A stretch of 51,437 nt of DNA from Deltaproteobacteria bacterium (GTDB taxonomy: Bacteria > Myxococcota_A > UBA796 > SXON01), in contig CANLGL010000033.1 of assembly GCA_947490345.1 (NCBI GenBank), positions 1 to 51,437 on the forward strand, written 5' to 3'. The notes under the pieces were generated by a model. That model had not been told where the DNA came from. It was given only the letters and a program-made list of their open reading frames with translations, and searched no databases. A program made the translations under genes and the position numbers. Within the stretch, counting starts at the first letter, position 1; each line of letters opens with the position of its first letter. Positions 40,016 through 48,817 of the stretch are shown one piece after another.

Positions 40016-41542
40016 CTACCCTGCCAATCCGAAGAACTCTCGCATTCGTGCCAGGATCCGCGCCGTCTCGCCGCTGCGGTCGGTTCCACCCCGCTCGTCG
40101 CGTCCTTCGCGGGCCGTCGCCAGCTGCGCCTGACGTCTGGCGGTGACCGCCGCAAGCTCGCCCGCGACCTCCGGCCGAGAGAGAAGCACCGCTTCGAACG
40201 CGTCGTGGTCGAGCTTGTAGCACTCCACCGGACCGAGCGCGACCACCCCTGCGGTCCTCGGCGCGCCGGTCAACAGCCCCATCTCGCCGAACAGGTCGGG
40301 CGCCTGAAGGGTGGCCACCGGCTGCTCGCGGCCATCGACATCCAGGCGAACCTCGACCGTGCCGGACGCGAGGATGTAGAGGTGACGGGCAGCGCGCCCC
40401 TGGCGCATGACGTATTCCCCGCTGGCGAAGGGGACGAACTGCAGAGCGGCGGCAACCTGCCGACACTCCGCCTCGGTCAGCGGCTCGAAGAGGTCGACGC
40501 CGCGGATGACCTGATAGGCGCGGTCGCGATCGCGCACCGGCAGCCCGGGCGGAGACTCCGCGTCCGCGTTGACGAACATCGTCGCGGGCGTGCCCAGCTC
40601 GATCCCGTCGCGGCACAGCGCGGCATGCACGCGCACGCGAACCTCCGACTCGACGACGAGATCGCGTTCGAAGTCGCTTGTCCACACCCGAACCGCGTAC
40701 AACACGTTGCTGTCGAGGACGTCCTTGCCCAGATCGGCGAGGTAGCAATCGGGGCCGGGGATTGCAACGGTGCCGCGGACCGGACTCGCAGCCAGCGCGT
40801 CCTGCACCACGCCCAGCACGTGGCCGGGGTTGTGCCGCCGATCGAGCCGGAAGTACACGGTGCGCCGGTGTGGATGGTCGACCCCGGCCCGGCGACCGAG
40901 GATGGTGATCGCCGTCGTGAGCAACGCTGAGTTTGGAACCACGATCGCATCGCCGTCACGGGTCTCAACGACGAGGTGCCGCCAGCGAATCGCCGCGACC
41001 CGCTCCTGTCGACCCCCCTCGAGCTGCACCCAGTCCCCGACCTGGACCGTACCGTCCAACTGCAGCGCCACCCCACCGATGACGTTGCCGAGCGTGCTCT
41101 GGAGAGAGATGGTGAGCACCGCCGCAACCACGGTACCGCTGGCCAGCGCGGAAGTGGCGTTCATCCCCGTGCTGGCCGCAACGGCCACAACCACGACGAC
41201 GAAGCCGACCGCAGACAAGAGATCGCCCGCGATCGCGAGAAGGCGCACACCCAGCCGCGGCAGGAGCACCTCCACACCGCCCAGCACCACCAAGGTGGTC
41301 GCACAGAAGCCAGCCGCCACCCTGGCCAGAAAGTCGATCCACGCGGTGGCGAGGGCGTACTCGAGCACCCGCGCGATGGTCAGGACGCCCGCCAGACCAA
41401 CATACAAGGCGTAAAGCAGCACCGGGGTACGCAGCCGCGAGCGTCGCGTCGGGGCCGCCAGGTTCACCACGACCGCTCCGACGAGGAGGCACGCCCCCAT
41501 CGCGAGGACGCTGAACGCAAGGTCCCGAAGTTCCAGAGGCAC
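40016..41542 (-). CDS. MscS-type mechanosensitive channel with cyclic-nucleotide-binding domain
   Basis: This is a 508-residue protein. Four or five N-terminal transmembrane segments (about 8-30, 42-60, 72-95, 100-125) lead to the MscS pore helix and beta domain (about 125-220; SLQSTLGNVIGGVALQLDGTVQVGDWV split across the region, VVPNSALLTTAI). The MscS C-terminal alpha/beta domain runs to about 320. Residues about 345-460 form a cNMP-binding domain (VPFASGEYVMRQGRAARHLY, FGEMGLLTGAPRTAGVVAL). Such fusions gate ion flow by membrane tension and possibly cAMP or cGMP. It is the last gene of a minus-strand group, eight bases after the arylsulfotransferase-like gene. Confidence 0.92.
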   Translation of the reverse strand: MPLELRDLAFSVLAMGACLLVGAVVVNLAAPTRRSRLRTPVLLYALYVGLAGVLTIARVLEYALATAWIDFLARVAAGFCATTLVVLGGVEVLLPRLGVRLLAIAGDLLSAVGFVVVVVAVAASTGMNATSALASGTVVAAVLTISLQSTLGNVIGGVALQLDGTVQVGDWVQLEGGRQERVAAIRWRHLVVETRDGDAIVVPNSALLTTAITILGRRAGVDHPHRRTVYFRLDRRHNPGHVLGVVQDALAASPVRGTVAIPGPDCYLADLGKDVLDSNVLYAVRVWTSDFERDLVVESEVRVRVHAALCRDGIELGTPATMFVNADAESPPGLPVRDRDRAYQVIRGVDLFEPLTEAECRQVAAALQFVPFASGEYVMRQGRAARHLYILASGTVEVRLDVDGREQPVATLQAPDLFGEMGLLTGAPRTAGVVALGPVECYKLDHDAFEAVLLSRPEVAGELAAVTARRQAQLATAREGRDERGGTDRSGETARILARMREFFGLAG

Positions 41543-41550
41543 GTCCTCTC

Positions 41551-42882
41551 TTAGCGCACCCGCGTCACCCCAGGAAGGTCAGCGACCACAACCGCGTAGG
41601 GGATGGCCGCGGCCAGCGAGGTCTGAAGCTCCCACCGCAGCTCGCCGTCCGGACCGATGTCATCGATCACCCCGGCGTAGGAGAAAACCGCGAGCGTGCT
41701 GCCGTCGGCGGCCCGGTCCACATCCCCCAGCGTGACGATCGACAACGGAGGGTCATGGTGCCATGACCACGTTGCCGTCGCGCTCATGGCGGCATCGTCG
41801 AGCGTCAACTCCAGCACGCGCGAGTCCTCGCCCGTCGACGGATCGCGGTCGTCCATCATGACCACACCGCCGTCGAGGAACTGAAACTGGTGTTGGAACT
41901 TCGGCCGGTCGGCCTCGACGGCAAAGCTCCAGTCGCTGTCTGGACCTCCCAGCATCCGCCCCGTCGACCCATCGTCGAACACCTCGAGCAGCGCGCTCAG
42001 ATTGCGCATCCCGACCCACCAGCCGCCGCCCTCTCGCGTGTCCAGCGCGTTGACGTGGGCCCACGTGTCGCCCTCAAGTTCGCTGTCCTCAGGAACCTCC
42101 CAGGTGTCCCAAGTAGACCAGATTGGAGTCGCGACGCCGTCTTCGTCGACCCGGACCAAGGCGTCCCCGACCACGTCGGCACCCGAGCGCCCCGGGCGAA
42201 CGTCGGTCACCACGCAGATGCTGTCCCCTTCCGGCGTGTCCACGAAGTCGTGGTTGAACTGGTCCACCTGGTGGCGGGACACCTCGCTTCCGTCCCAGTT
42301 CACCGTCACCAAGGCGGAGGTCTCGGTCACGGGCGCGGGCTCGATCTCCGCGAAGCGCAGACCCTCGCCGTCGGCGCGCAGACGCAGTCTGAGCACGCGA
42401 TGCCGCCCCAGAGCCTTCTTGTACCAGACGACCCGTCCCCACTCATCGAGAATCAACGCCCAAGCCGGCTCCGCGATAACGCCGGTCAGCAGGTACCCCT
42501 CCCACCCCGGCGTTCCGCTGGTCGTCCAGCCAGGCATCCCCACCGGGACGGTGCCCGTCTCGAAGTCGACATAGACGCTGCCTTCGCCCGACTCCGACAC
42601 CACCCGCGCGCTCCACTTCCCGCCAGCCCACAGGCCGAGGAGGGGCACCGAGTGCGCCAACTCCGGGTCTTGCCAATCGGTGCGGAGAAAGGGGCCATCC
42701 TCGCCGTCCACCTCGACGCGAGTGCGTTCGTTGGTGCCGCCGGTCCAGTTCGCCAGGGCCAGCGTCGCAACGTCGTCATCGAGCGTGATCGTCGGCGGAG
42801 ACACGGCGCAGGAGGCCAAAGGAAGGCCGACGGCCAAGGCCGCACCGAGCATGGTCACCGGCGTTGCCCCGCTACGTTCCAT
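41551..42882 (-). CDS. Arylsulfotransferase-like (ASST) propeller lipoprotein
   Basis: This is a 443-residue protein. The signal/lipobox is LPLASC (Cys25); an inner ATG at 42852 gives a cleaner signal (MLGAALAVGLPLASC). The body is a beta-propeller typical of ASST-like proteins: an N-terminal Ig-like strand set (60-130), then FNHDFVDTPEGDSIC, WAHVNALDTREGGGWWVGMRN, FQHQFQFLDGGVVMMDDRDP and TWSWHHDPPLSIVTLGDV. The central histidine (HDF or HQF segments) would be the sulfate-accepting residue in true ASSTs. It starts inside the end of the radical SAM gene (overlap 11 bp), so the two are coupled. Confidence 0.85.
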   Translation of the reverse strand: MERSGATPVTMLGAALAVGLPLASCAVSPPTITLDDDVATLALANWTGGTNERTRVEVDGEDGPFLRTDWQDPELAHSVPLLGLWAGGKWSARVVSESGEGSVYVDFETGTVPVGMPGWTTSGTPGWEGYLLTGVIAEPAWALILDEWGRVVWYKKALGRHRVLRLRLRADGEGLRFAEIEPAPVTETSALVTVNWDGSEVSRHQVDQFNHDFVDTPEGDSICVVTDVRPGRSGADVVGDALVRVDEDGVATPIWSTWDTWEVPEDSELEGDTWAHVNALDTREGGGWWVGMRNLSALLEVFDDGSTGRMLGGPDSDWSFAVEADRPKFQHQFQFLDGGVVMMDDRDPSTGEDSRVLELTLDDAAMSATATWSWHHDPPLSIVTLGDVDRAADGSTLAVFSYAGVIDDIGPDGELRWELQTSLAAAIPYAVVVADLPGVTRVR

Positions 42883-44404
42883 ACCACTCGGGCTCTACCA
42901 ACTGCTGGTAGTGCTCGACATTGAGCGGGTTCACCCTCTTCTTTACCGCATCCAGCGCCATCAGCGCCGAGACCTTGGTGAACCAGATGTACATGTCACG
43001 CTTGTAGGGCACCCGACTGGTGAGCCCACGCAAGAGCCACTTGTTGTTCACGAACTGCTTGTTCATGTCGTACAGCGCCTGGCCGATCTCGTCCTTGGTC
43101 ATGTACTGGCTGTCGAGCACCGGGCTGAGCCAGTCGAAATTGTCGAAGTCGGCCTCGGTGATCCAGCCTTCGCGCAGCGCTTCATCGTAGATCGGGGTGC
43201 CCGGCACCGGCGTGATCGGGTGGAAGGCGGGGAAGTCGACGTCGAGCTCCTTCGCCATCGCCACCTGCTTCTTCAGCGACTCGTTGTTCTCTTCCTTGAC
43301 GCCGACGATGAACGTCGCCTGCACGAATACGTGTGGGTACTTCGTCTTGAAGATCTCGATCGCCTGCCGCGCGATGCCACCGGCGTAGAAGCGCTTGTCG
43401 AGCGAGGAGAGCGAGTCGTCTTCCGCGCGCTCGACCCCGATGAGGATGTGCGCCATGCCCGCCTTGACCAGCCGCTCCAAGATGCCTTTCTTCTCGTCGC
43501 GGACGATGCAGTCGGCGCGCATGAACGCGAACCACTGGGTCTTCATCCCGCTCTTGATCATCCGCCCGGCGAACTCGTCGTTGAAGCGCGGATCGATGTT
43601 CCAGCTCTCGTCGACCCACACGTAGGAGCGCTTTCCGTAGCGGTAGTACAGCTCCTCGATCTCCTCCATCACCCGGTCCACCGACTTCGAACGCCAGCGG
43701 GGGGTGAGCTGCACGTTGCCGTCGGAGTCGTACTTGCGGTCGGCCATGACCGTCCACCACGCGCAGAAGCTGCAGCTCGACACGCAGCCACGGCTGTGGT
43801 GGATCGTCGTGCCGCCCGGAGAAAAGAGGTAACGACTCTTCCCGTAGAGGTGCATGGGGAGCATGTCGTAGGCGGGCATCGGCAAAGTATCGAGGTCCTT
43901 CACCAGCTTTCGGGTGTTGGTCCGCACCTGCGCGGCGCCGTCCCAGTACATCAGCCCGTCTACCTTGGCCAGATCGCGGCCCTCGTGCGCCCACGTCTTG
44001 CAGGTGTCGACGATGGTCTCTTCACCCTCGCCGATGCAGATGGCGTCGATGTTGCTGGCCGGGTTGGCGTACCGGTGGGCGAGGTTGGTGAAGTGCCCAC
44101 CCCCCGCGAGCGTCTTGGCGCGCGGGGCGACCTCCTTGCACATCTTGAAGAAGCGGAGCGCCTCGCTGGCGTAAAGCGCGTGGTTTTCCCCACTGGCGAT
44201 CACATCCGGATCGAGCTCCTTGATGCGGTCGGCGAGCGAGCGCCACCCGATGTGGAGCGGCATGCAGTCCAGCACATGCACGTCCATGCCCGCGTCGCGA
44301 AGCGGCGCCGCGAGCGCCGGAAGCGCCTGTTGCAACAGGAAATTGTCGCCCTCGCTGGTGTAGGGCCAATATTTGCGAGGGGGCTGGACGAGGAGAACGC
44401 GCAT
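42872..44404 (-). CDS. Cobalamin-type radical SAM enzyme in the repeat-peptide operon
   Basis: This is a 510-residue protein. A B12-binding-like domain (MRVLLVQPPRKYWPY, DVHVLDCMPL, GGHFTNLAH, ICIGEGEETIVD; residues 1-150) is followed by the radical SAM core with CVSSCSFC (C207, C211, C214; GCVSSCSFCAWW) and WVDESWNIDPRF, LIGVERAEDD and FIVGVKEENNESL. The C-terminal 60 residues are helical. ATG 44404 is chosen because the B12 fold starts there. It lies 78 bp downstream of the methyltransferase and overlaps the ASST-like gene. Class members methylate, cyclise or crosslink unreactive carbons; the substrate is unknown. Confidence 0.9.
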   Translation of the reverse strand: MRVLLVQPPRKYWPYTSEGDNFLLQQALPALAAPLRDAGMDVHVLDCMPLHIGWRSLADRIKELDPDVIASGENHALYASEALRFFKMCKEVAPRAKTLAGGGHFTNLAHRYANPASNIDAICIGEGEETIVDTCKTWAHEGRDLAKVDGLMYWDGAAQVRTNTRKLVKDLDTLPMPAYDMLPMHLYGKSRYLFSPGGTTIHHSRGCVSSCSFCAWWTVMADRKYDSDGNVQLTPRWRSKSVDRVMEEIEELYYRYGKRSYVWVDESWNIDPRFNDEFAGRMIKSGMKTQWFAFMRADCIVRDEKKGILERLVKAGMAHILIGVERAEDDSLSSLDKRFYAGGIARQAIEIFKTKYPHVFVQATFIVGVKEENNESLKKQVAMAKELDVDFPAFHPITPVPGTPIYDEALREGWITEADFDNFDWLSPVLDSQYMTKDEIGQALYDMNKQFVNNKWLLRGLTSRVPYKRDMYIWFTKVSALMALDAVKKRVNPLNVEHYQQLVEPEWYGT

Positions 44405-44482
44405 CGCGCCGACCTTAGCCGCCCCGTTGGGGGCCTGCGCGACCAGTTTGGGATTCGGTGGGCGGGCCCGCACGGCCACTAC

Positions 44483-45259
44483 TCACCCGGTTGCCACCCC
44501 CACCCATGCCCGATTCAGCTTCCCGAAAATCGGATGGCTGCGGAGCCGCTGTTCCCAGGCGAAGAGCGCTTCGACATCGACATCGCCGGCCACCTGTTGG
44601 AACGGCCCGCTCAGGACGTAGTGGGTGCGCTCCAGGACCGGCAGCGGCCAGCCGTCGAAGAGCTCGCGGACATCGACCTCGTCGTAGGTCCGGACGTAGC
44701 GGTCCCCAGGGACGTGCAGGACACCGTCGTCCAGAAGCGCGCCGAGGTGGCCCGTCGGCGCATCCAGCGCCATACCCCAGCCCCAGCGCGCTTCGACCGA
44801 GAACAGCAACGTCCCTCCCGGCACAAGCCGCGGCCGCAGCCCCGCGAGCACGGCGCCAGCGTCGTGGACGTAGCACAGGAGCTCAGCCGCGATGACGACG
44901 TCGGCCTCGACGTGCGGCAGCGCCTCGGCGGTCGTATGGTGCGTCGTCAGCGTCCCCGGACGGCCGCGGGCGTGGCCCCGCGCCACTTCCAGCGAGATGG
45001 CATCGGCATCGACGAGGTGGACGTCGCAGCCGCGGTCCAGGCACCACACCGCGAAGCGGCCGATGCCGCCGCCGATGTCGAGCACCCGACAACCGGGGCG
45101 CACGTAGGGGGCCCACAGGCGAAGGTACAGCTCCCGCTCGAGCAGCTTGTGCCGATGGGCGGGGCTGTCGGGACGTAGGAAATCCATCCACTCGGGCGTG
45201 GTCACCCACGCCTCGGCGGCACCCACCAGATTTGCCGTCGCTGACGACCCGTCTTTCAT
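44483..45259 (-). CDS. Class I SAM-dependent methyltransferase
   Basis: This is a 258-residue protein. Motif I is VLDIGGGIGRFA (59-70), motif II ends VDAD (about 82-85, VHLVDAD), and motif IV is ADVVIAAELLCYVHDA. The UbiE/Methyltransf_11-type fold is complete, with a C-terminal segment (LSGPFQQVAGDVDVEALFAW) that resembles small-molecule methyltransferases. Its start is only 19 bp after the stop of the 41-residue repeat peptide gene and it precedes a B12-radical SAM gene. Methyl acceptor unknown; the repeat peptide is one candidate. Confidence 0.9.
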   Translation of the reverse strand: MKDGSSATANLVGAAEAWVTTPEWMDFLRPDSPAHRHKLLERELYLRLWAPYVRPGCRVLDIGGGIGRFAVWCLDRGCDVHLVDADAISLEVARGHARGRPGTLTTHHTTAEALPHVEADVVIAAELLCYVHDAGAVLAGLRPRLVPGGTLLFSVEARWGWGMALDAPTGHLGALLDDGVLHVPGDRYVRTYDEVDVRELFDGWPLPVLERTHYVLSGPFQQVAGDVDVEALFAWEQRLRSHPIFGKLNRAWVGVATG

Positions 45260-45278
45260 GCGACGGGACCGGCGCCGA

Positions 45279-45404
45279 CTAAGCCTTCGGGCCCGGCTTC
45301 GGGCGGGGGGACGGACGCCAGGCCTTGGGACCCGGCTTCGGACGTGGCGAAGGACGCCAGCTCTTGGGGCCGGGCTTGGGACGGGGGGAGGGGCGCCAAT
45401 TCAT
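45279..45404 (-). CDS. 41-residue tandem-repeat basic peptide (WRPSPRPKPGPK)3
   Basis: The peptide is MN followed by three 13-residue units, each WRPSPRPKPGPK plus S, A and A. Units 2 and 3 differ by seven synonymous codon changes and no amino acid change. Units 1 and 2 differ by seven synonymous changes and one Ser/Ala change. That pattern shows selection on the protein. A GGAG Shine-Dalgarno lies five bases before the ATG at 45404. The peptide is very basic (Arg/Lys at six positions of each pair of units) and Pro-rich, with one Trp per unit and no leader or signal. The downstream genes are a methyltransferase (19 bp) and a B12 radical SAM enzyme. It could be a modified peptide precursor, or a nucleic-acid- or RNA-binding peptide (SPRPK resembles SPKK-type minor-groove motifs). 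Confidence 0.85.
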   Translation of the reverse strand: MNWRPSPRPKPGPKSWRPSPRPKPGPKAWRPSPRPKPGPKA

Positions 45405-45508
45405 GGGAACTCCAAAGGTGCTGCGAGGTCCCCATCGTTCCCCGGTTGGCCCGGGGTGTCAAGCGAAAGTGCCGCCGCCGTAGCCGCCCCGGCGCGATAA
45501 CCGCGCGG
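45405..45508. promoter_or_regulatory. Divergent promoter region of the repeat peptide and metallopeptidase genes
   Basis: These 104 bp separate the start codons of two divergent genes and must hold both promoters or at least their leaders. The GGAG for the peptide gene lies at its left edge. Individual promoter boxes cannot be assigned. Confidence 0.4.
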
Positions 45509-48508
45509 ATGTTGTTCTGGCTCGCGTTCGGCTTCGCCCCGCCCTCCGCACCCCTGCCTCAAGGCGCGCCGGTGGTCCACCTCGCGCGGACGCCAGCGGT
45601 GCAATGGCGTCTCGGCTCGTCGCAAGCGGCGCTGGGCTTCGCGGCCGCATGGGCCGACCCGTGGATCCGGTGGGACGAACGCACCGGCACCCCCCGATTT
45701 CTCGGTCTGAGCGCGCTCCCCGAGGTGCTCGCCGATGAGCTGGTCGCCGATGTCGCGACCCTGTCCGGCATCGACCCCGGCGAGCTGAGCCTGACCGCCA
45801 CCCAGAGTCACGCGTTCGGCCAGGGCGAGCGAACGACTCTGCGCTACACGCGACGCTTCGGCGGAGTCGCGGTCGTCGACGACGAGGTGCAGCTCGTCGT
45901 GACCGATGGGCGCATCGGCGCCGCGTGGGTGCGCCTCACGCCAACCCGAGGCCTCCCGACACCCCGCGCCGGCGAGGTCGTCGTCGCCGACCCCAAGCGT
46001 GGCCACGGACGCCTCGTCCGGTTGAGCAGGACACCGACGTCCGTGCGCGCCGTGGACCGCGCCGGCCAGGATGTCTACGCGTACGATCCGCGCTCTTTCG
46101 ACTCGGTCACCGTGACCCACGAGGAGTACACCGCCGACGACGCGCTCGTCACCAATCCGGCGCGCCAGGTCACCGTCACCGACGCGGCCGGGACCAGCGA
46201 CGTGACCGCGGACGATGGCAGCCACACGCTCACCGGCGACCTCACCGTCGAGCTGGACGGGACGACGCTGATGGTTCTGCAAAACGGCGCGAGCATCGCG
46301 CACAACGGCAGCGACGACATCGACCTGGACGCTGGCGAGGACCTGTCGTACTCGGCGGCAAACACGCTGCACCACTTCTACCAGGTGTGGGACTGGCTCG
46401 GCGACCGTTGGCCCACCCACGCGTGGTTGGACGAACGGGTGCGTGCCAACGTCGACGTCAGCTCAGGATCGTGCAACGCCTATTACACCGGCGGAACCGT
46501 CACCTTCTACGCGGCGTACGACGTGTGCAATGCGACCGGCCGCATCGCGAGCGTCGTCTACCACGAGGTCGGCCACGGCATCCACGAGTACATCCTGGGG
46601 GGCGGCACCTTCGCCAGCGACGTCTCGGAGGGGAGCGCCGACTACATTTCTGCCACCATCCTGGACAACGCCACGATTGGCGAAGGCTTCTACACCGACG
46701 GCTCCGCCATCCGCGAGCTGGACACCGACCGGGTGTACCCGACTGACGTCATCAACGAACCGCACAACGACGGCCTCATCTGGGCCAGCTTCCTGTGGGA
46801 CCTGCGCGAGGTCTGGCGGGTGAGCTACGGCGAGGACGTCGGCATCGCGATGAGCGACGCGATCCTGCTCGGCGCGCTCGAGCAGGGACCAGGCCTCACC
46901 GACCTGCTCGAAGCGGTGCTCGTCGCCGACGACGACGACGGGGACTGGTCCAACGGCACCCCCCACGACTGCGAGCTCATCAGTCTTTTGGCCGTACACG
47001 GGCTGGCTGCCGACTCCATGGGCGTGTACACGGTGACGCATACTCCGCTCGGGCCTCAGGGCTCCGAGACCGTCGGGTACCCGGTCTCGGTCGCAATCCA
47101 AGCCGGTTTTGAGGCGTGTACCGGCGTGCCCGCGCCCACCCCGTCCGTCTGGTACACCAACGACAGGACGGCGCTGTTGCCGACGGCAGACGGTGCGGGG
47201 GCAGCGGCGTGGACCATGGAGCCGATGACGACCACCGATGACGTCACCTGGACAGCGACCCTGCCCCGCGTCCCCGCCACCGACGGATTCCGTTATTTCT
47301 ACGCGCTGACTTCTTCGGACGGGACAAGGTCCGAAAGCTCCCACGGCGGCTTGGAGCAGGGAGTCTGGGACTTCAACGTCGGCGACAGGGCCGAGCTCTG
47401 GTGCGACGACTTCGAGTCCGGCGCGCCGGGCTTCACCCACGGCGCAGGCATCCCGATGGAGGGCAGCACCGGGTCCACCGACGAGTGGGTCTTCGGCAGC
47501 CCGGTCGGCGGCGGTCGTTTCGATCCGGATCTGGCCTACGGCGGTGCCAGCATCGCCACCACGGTGCTCGACGAGGACTACAGCGCGAACAACGCCCAGT
47601 ACCTCTCAACGCCCACCGTGGATCTGGCCACGCCGGGACGGATGCGCCTCTTCACCTACCAGCGCTGGCTGTCGGTGGAGGACGGGCTCTACGATCACGC
47701 CCGCGTCTACGTTTCGGACGGGGCGACCAACACGCCGCTCTGGGAAAACGCGATGACCCCCGGCGGCAGCGCGCAGCTCATCGACACCGACTGGTCCACG
47801 ATGGACCACGACCTCAGCGGGCTCCTGGATTCCGAAGGAGTGGCAGCGGCGCCGCTCACCTTCTCGTTCACACTGCAGAGCGACGCCGGCCTTGAGTTCG
47901 GCGGCTGGGCCCTGGACGACGTCTGCCTCATCGAACTGGACGACGTCCCCGACCACTATCGGCGCGTTGCGCTCACGACGAGCTGGGTCGACCTCGGCGA
48001 GGCGGAGGTGGGCGCCGTCGATGTGACCTGGCACACGCCATGGATTCGCCCGATCTCGCTCACGGTGCTCGTGCGGCAGGAGGGCCGGGCGCCGGAGTCG
48101 CTGACGGATGGCGTCATCCTCGACCTGGACCTGTCACCGGCCTTCGGCGAGGAGAAACACGTACTCGACACCCTCCCCGGCCTGGAGCGCGGCACGAGCT
48201 GGACGTACGCGCTCTTTGCCGCGGGCGAGGACGACGCCGAGCTGTACGTGACCGCGGTCGACGGCCAGAACGCCGCGACGGTGAACTTCGACATCCGCGA
48301 CACCGCGGAGCCCATCGATACCGCCGAGACCGGGGACAGCCGGGACAGCGCGAACGACTCGGACACCGACCTCGCTGATGACACCGACGCCGACGAGGTC
48401 ACCGAGCCGGGCGGCTGCGGCTGCGAGACGACGGGATCGGGCGCGGCTGCTGCGCTTGGGGTCGCGCTGGCGATCGTCGTGAGTGGGCGGCGGCCGGGGC
48501 GGGGGTAG
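45509..48508 (+). CDS. Secreted metallopeptidase with MYXO-CTERM tail
   Basis: This is a 999-residue protein. Signal-like residues 1-20 are followed by a propeptide-like FTP/PepSY region (about 70-150) and the catalytic domain with HEVGH (H352, E353, H356) and downstream glutamate E374 in SEGSADY, the gluzincin arrangement of M4/M36-type enzymes. The C-terminal half has jelly-roll-like domains (WCDDFESGAPGFTHGAG near 635). A long Asp/Thr/Ser-rich linker precedes GGCGC, a hydrophobic helix and a basic end (GRRPGRG): the MYXO-CTERM sorting pattern for outer-surface attachment or release. ATG 45509 is chosen since the earlier open frame overlaps the divergent promoter. Confidence 0.92.
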   Translation: MLFWLAFGFAPPSAPLPQGAPVVHLARTPAVQWRLGSSQAALGFAAAWADPWIRWDERTGTPRFLGLSALPEVLADELVADVATLSGIDPGELSLTATQSHAFGQGERTTLRYTRRFGGVAVVDDEVQLVVTDGRIGAAWVRLTPTRGLPTPRAGEVVVADPKRGHGRLVRLSRTPTSVRAVDRAGQDVYAYDPRSFDSVTVTHEEYTADDALVTNPARQVTVTDAAGTSDVTADDGSHTLTGDLTVELDGTTLMVLQNGASIAHNGSDDIDLDAGEDLSYSAANTLHHFYQVWDWLGDRWPTHAWLDERVRANVDVSSGSCNAYYTGGTVTFYAAYDVCNATGRIASVVYHEVGHGIHEYILGGGTFASDVSEGSADYISATILDNATIGEGFYTDGSAIRELDTDRVYPTDVINEPHNDGLIWASFLWDLREVWRVSYGEDVGIAMSDAILLGALEQGPGLTDLLEAVLVADDDDGDWSNGTPHDCELISLLAVHGLAADSMGVYTVTHTPLGPQGSETVGYPVSVAIQAGFEACTGVPAPTPSVWYTNDRTALLPTADGAGAAAWTMEPMTTTDDVTWTATLPRVPATDGFRYFYALTSSDGTRSESSHGGLEQGVWDFNVGDRAELWCDDFESGAPGFTHGAGIPMEGSTGSTDEWVFGSPVGGGRFDPDLAYGGASIATTVLDEDYSANNAQYLSTPTVDLATPGRMRLFTYQRWLSVEDGLYDHARVYVSDGATNTPLWENAMTPGGSAQLIDTDWSTMDHDLSGLLDSEGVAAAPLTFSFTLQSDAGLEFGGWALDDVCLIELDDVPDHYRRVALTTSWVDLGEAEVGAVDVTWHTPWIRPISLTVLVRQEGRAPESLTDGVILDLDLSPAFGEEKHVLDTLPGLERGTSWTYALFAAGEDDAELYVTAVDGQNAATVNFDIRDTAEPIDTAETGDSRDSANDSDTDLADDTDADEVTEPGGCGCETTGSGAAAALGVALAIVVSGRRPGRG

Positions 48509-48817
48509 GCGCGGGGGCGGCGGGAGCGACACGGTGGCGAGCGGAGTGTAGTCAGCGCGGAGCCGCCAAGGTCGGCGCCGCCTACACGAGCGCCGCCGAC
48601 TATACCCCCCCAAAGGCGCGCTTCCGGCGAGTATGGTGGCCAAACAGCGCGTCGCGAGACGACCCGGCCGCCAGCGTCGGCGCGCTGGACGGACGAAGCT
48701 GCGTTTTTCGTCAGCGCTTTTCGACAGTTCGCCGCCGCGACGCCGGCGACGCGCGTCTGGAGTGACATACTCCCGCGCGGCGCGCTTCTAGGGGGGGATA
48801 CTCGGTGAGGCTGGCCC
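48509..48817. other. 309-bp non-coding gap with an inverted-repeat pair
   Basis: No gene is supported. An imperfect inverted repeat of about 40 bp sits at 48596-48636 and 48766-48805; both sides contain CATACTC-like ends, a GGCGCGC core and a run of seven G or C. A small stem (GACGAA/TTCGTC, 48692-48712) lies between. It separates the convergent metallopeptidase and FG-GAP genes and could be a bidirectional terminator or a MITE-like insertion. Confidence 0.65.
48596..48636. repeat. Inverted repeat, left arm (partner 48766-48805)
   Basis: The reverse complement of this arm begins CATACTCGCCGG and ends with a G run and TATAGTCGG. The right arm reads CATACTCCCGCG and ends with a G run and ATACTCGG. 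Agreement is roughly three quarters with a 129-bp spacer. Confidence 0.6.

Noticed and set aside
42680..45178. 832-residue plus-strand open frame
   Set aside because: It is antisense to the ASST-like, radical SAM and methyltransferase genes, which have clear motifs; the frame is a GC-codon shadow.
45256..45462. 68-residue minus-strand frame overlapping the repeat peptide
   Set aside because: It shows no synonymous conservation across repeats; the 45279-45404 frame does, and has a proper RBS.
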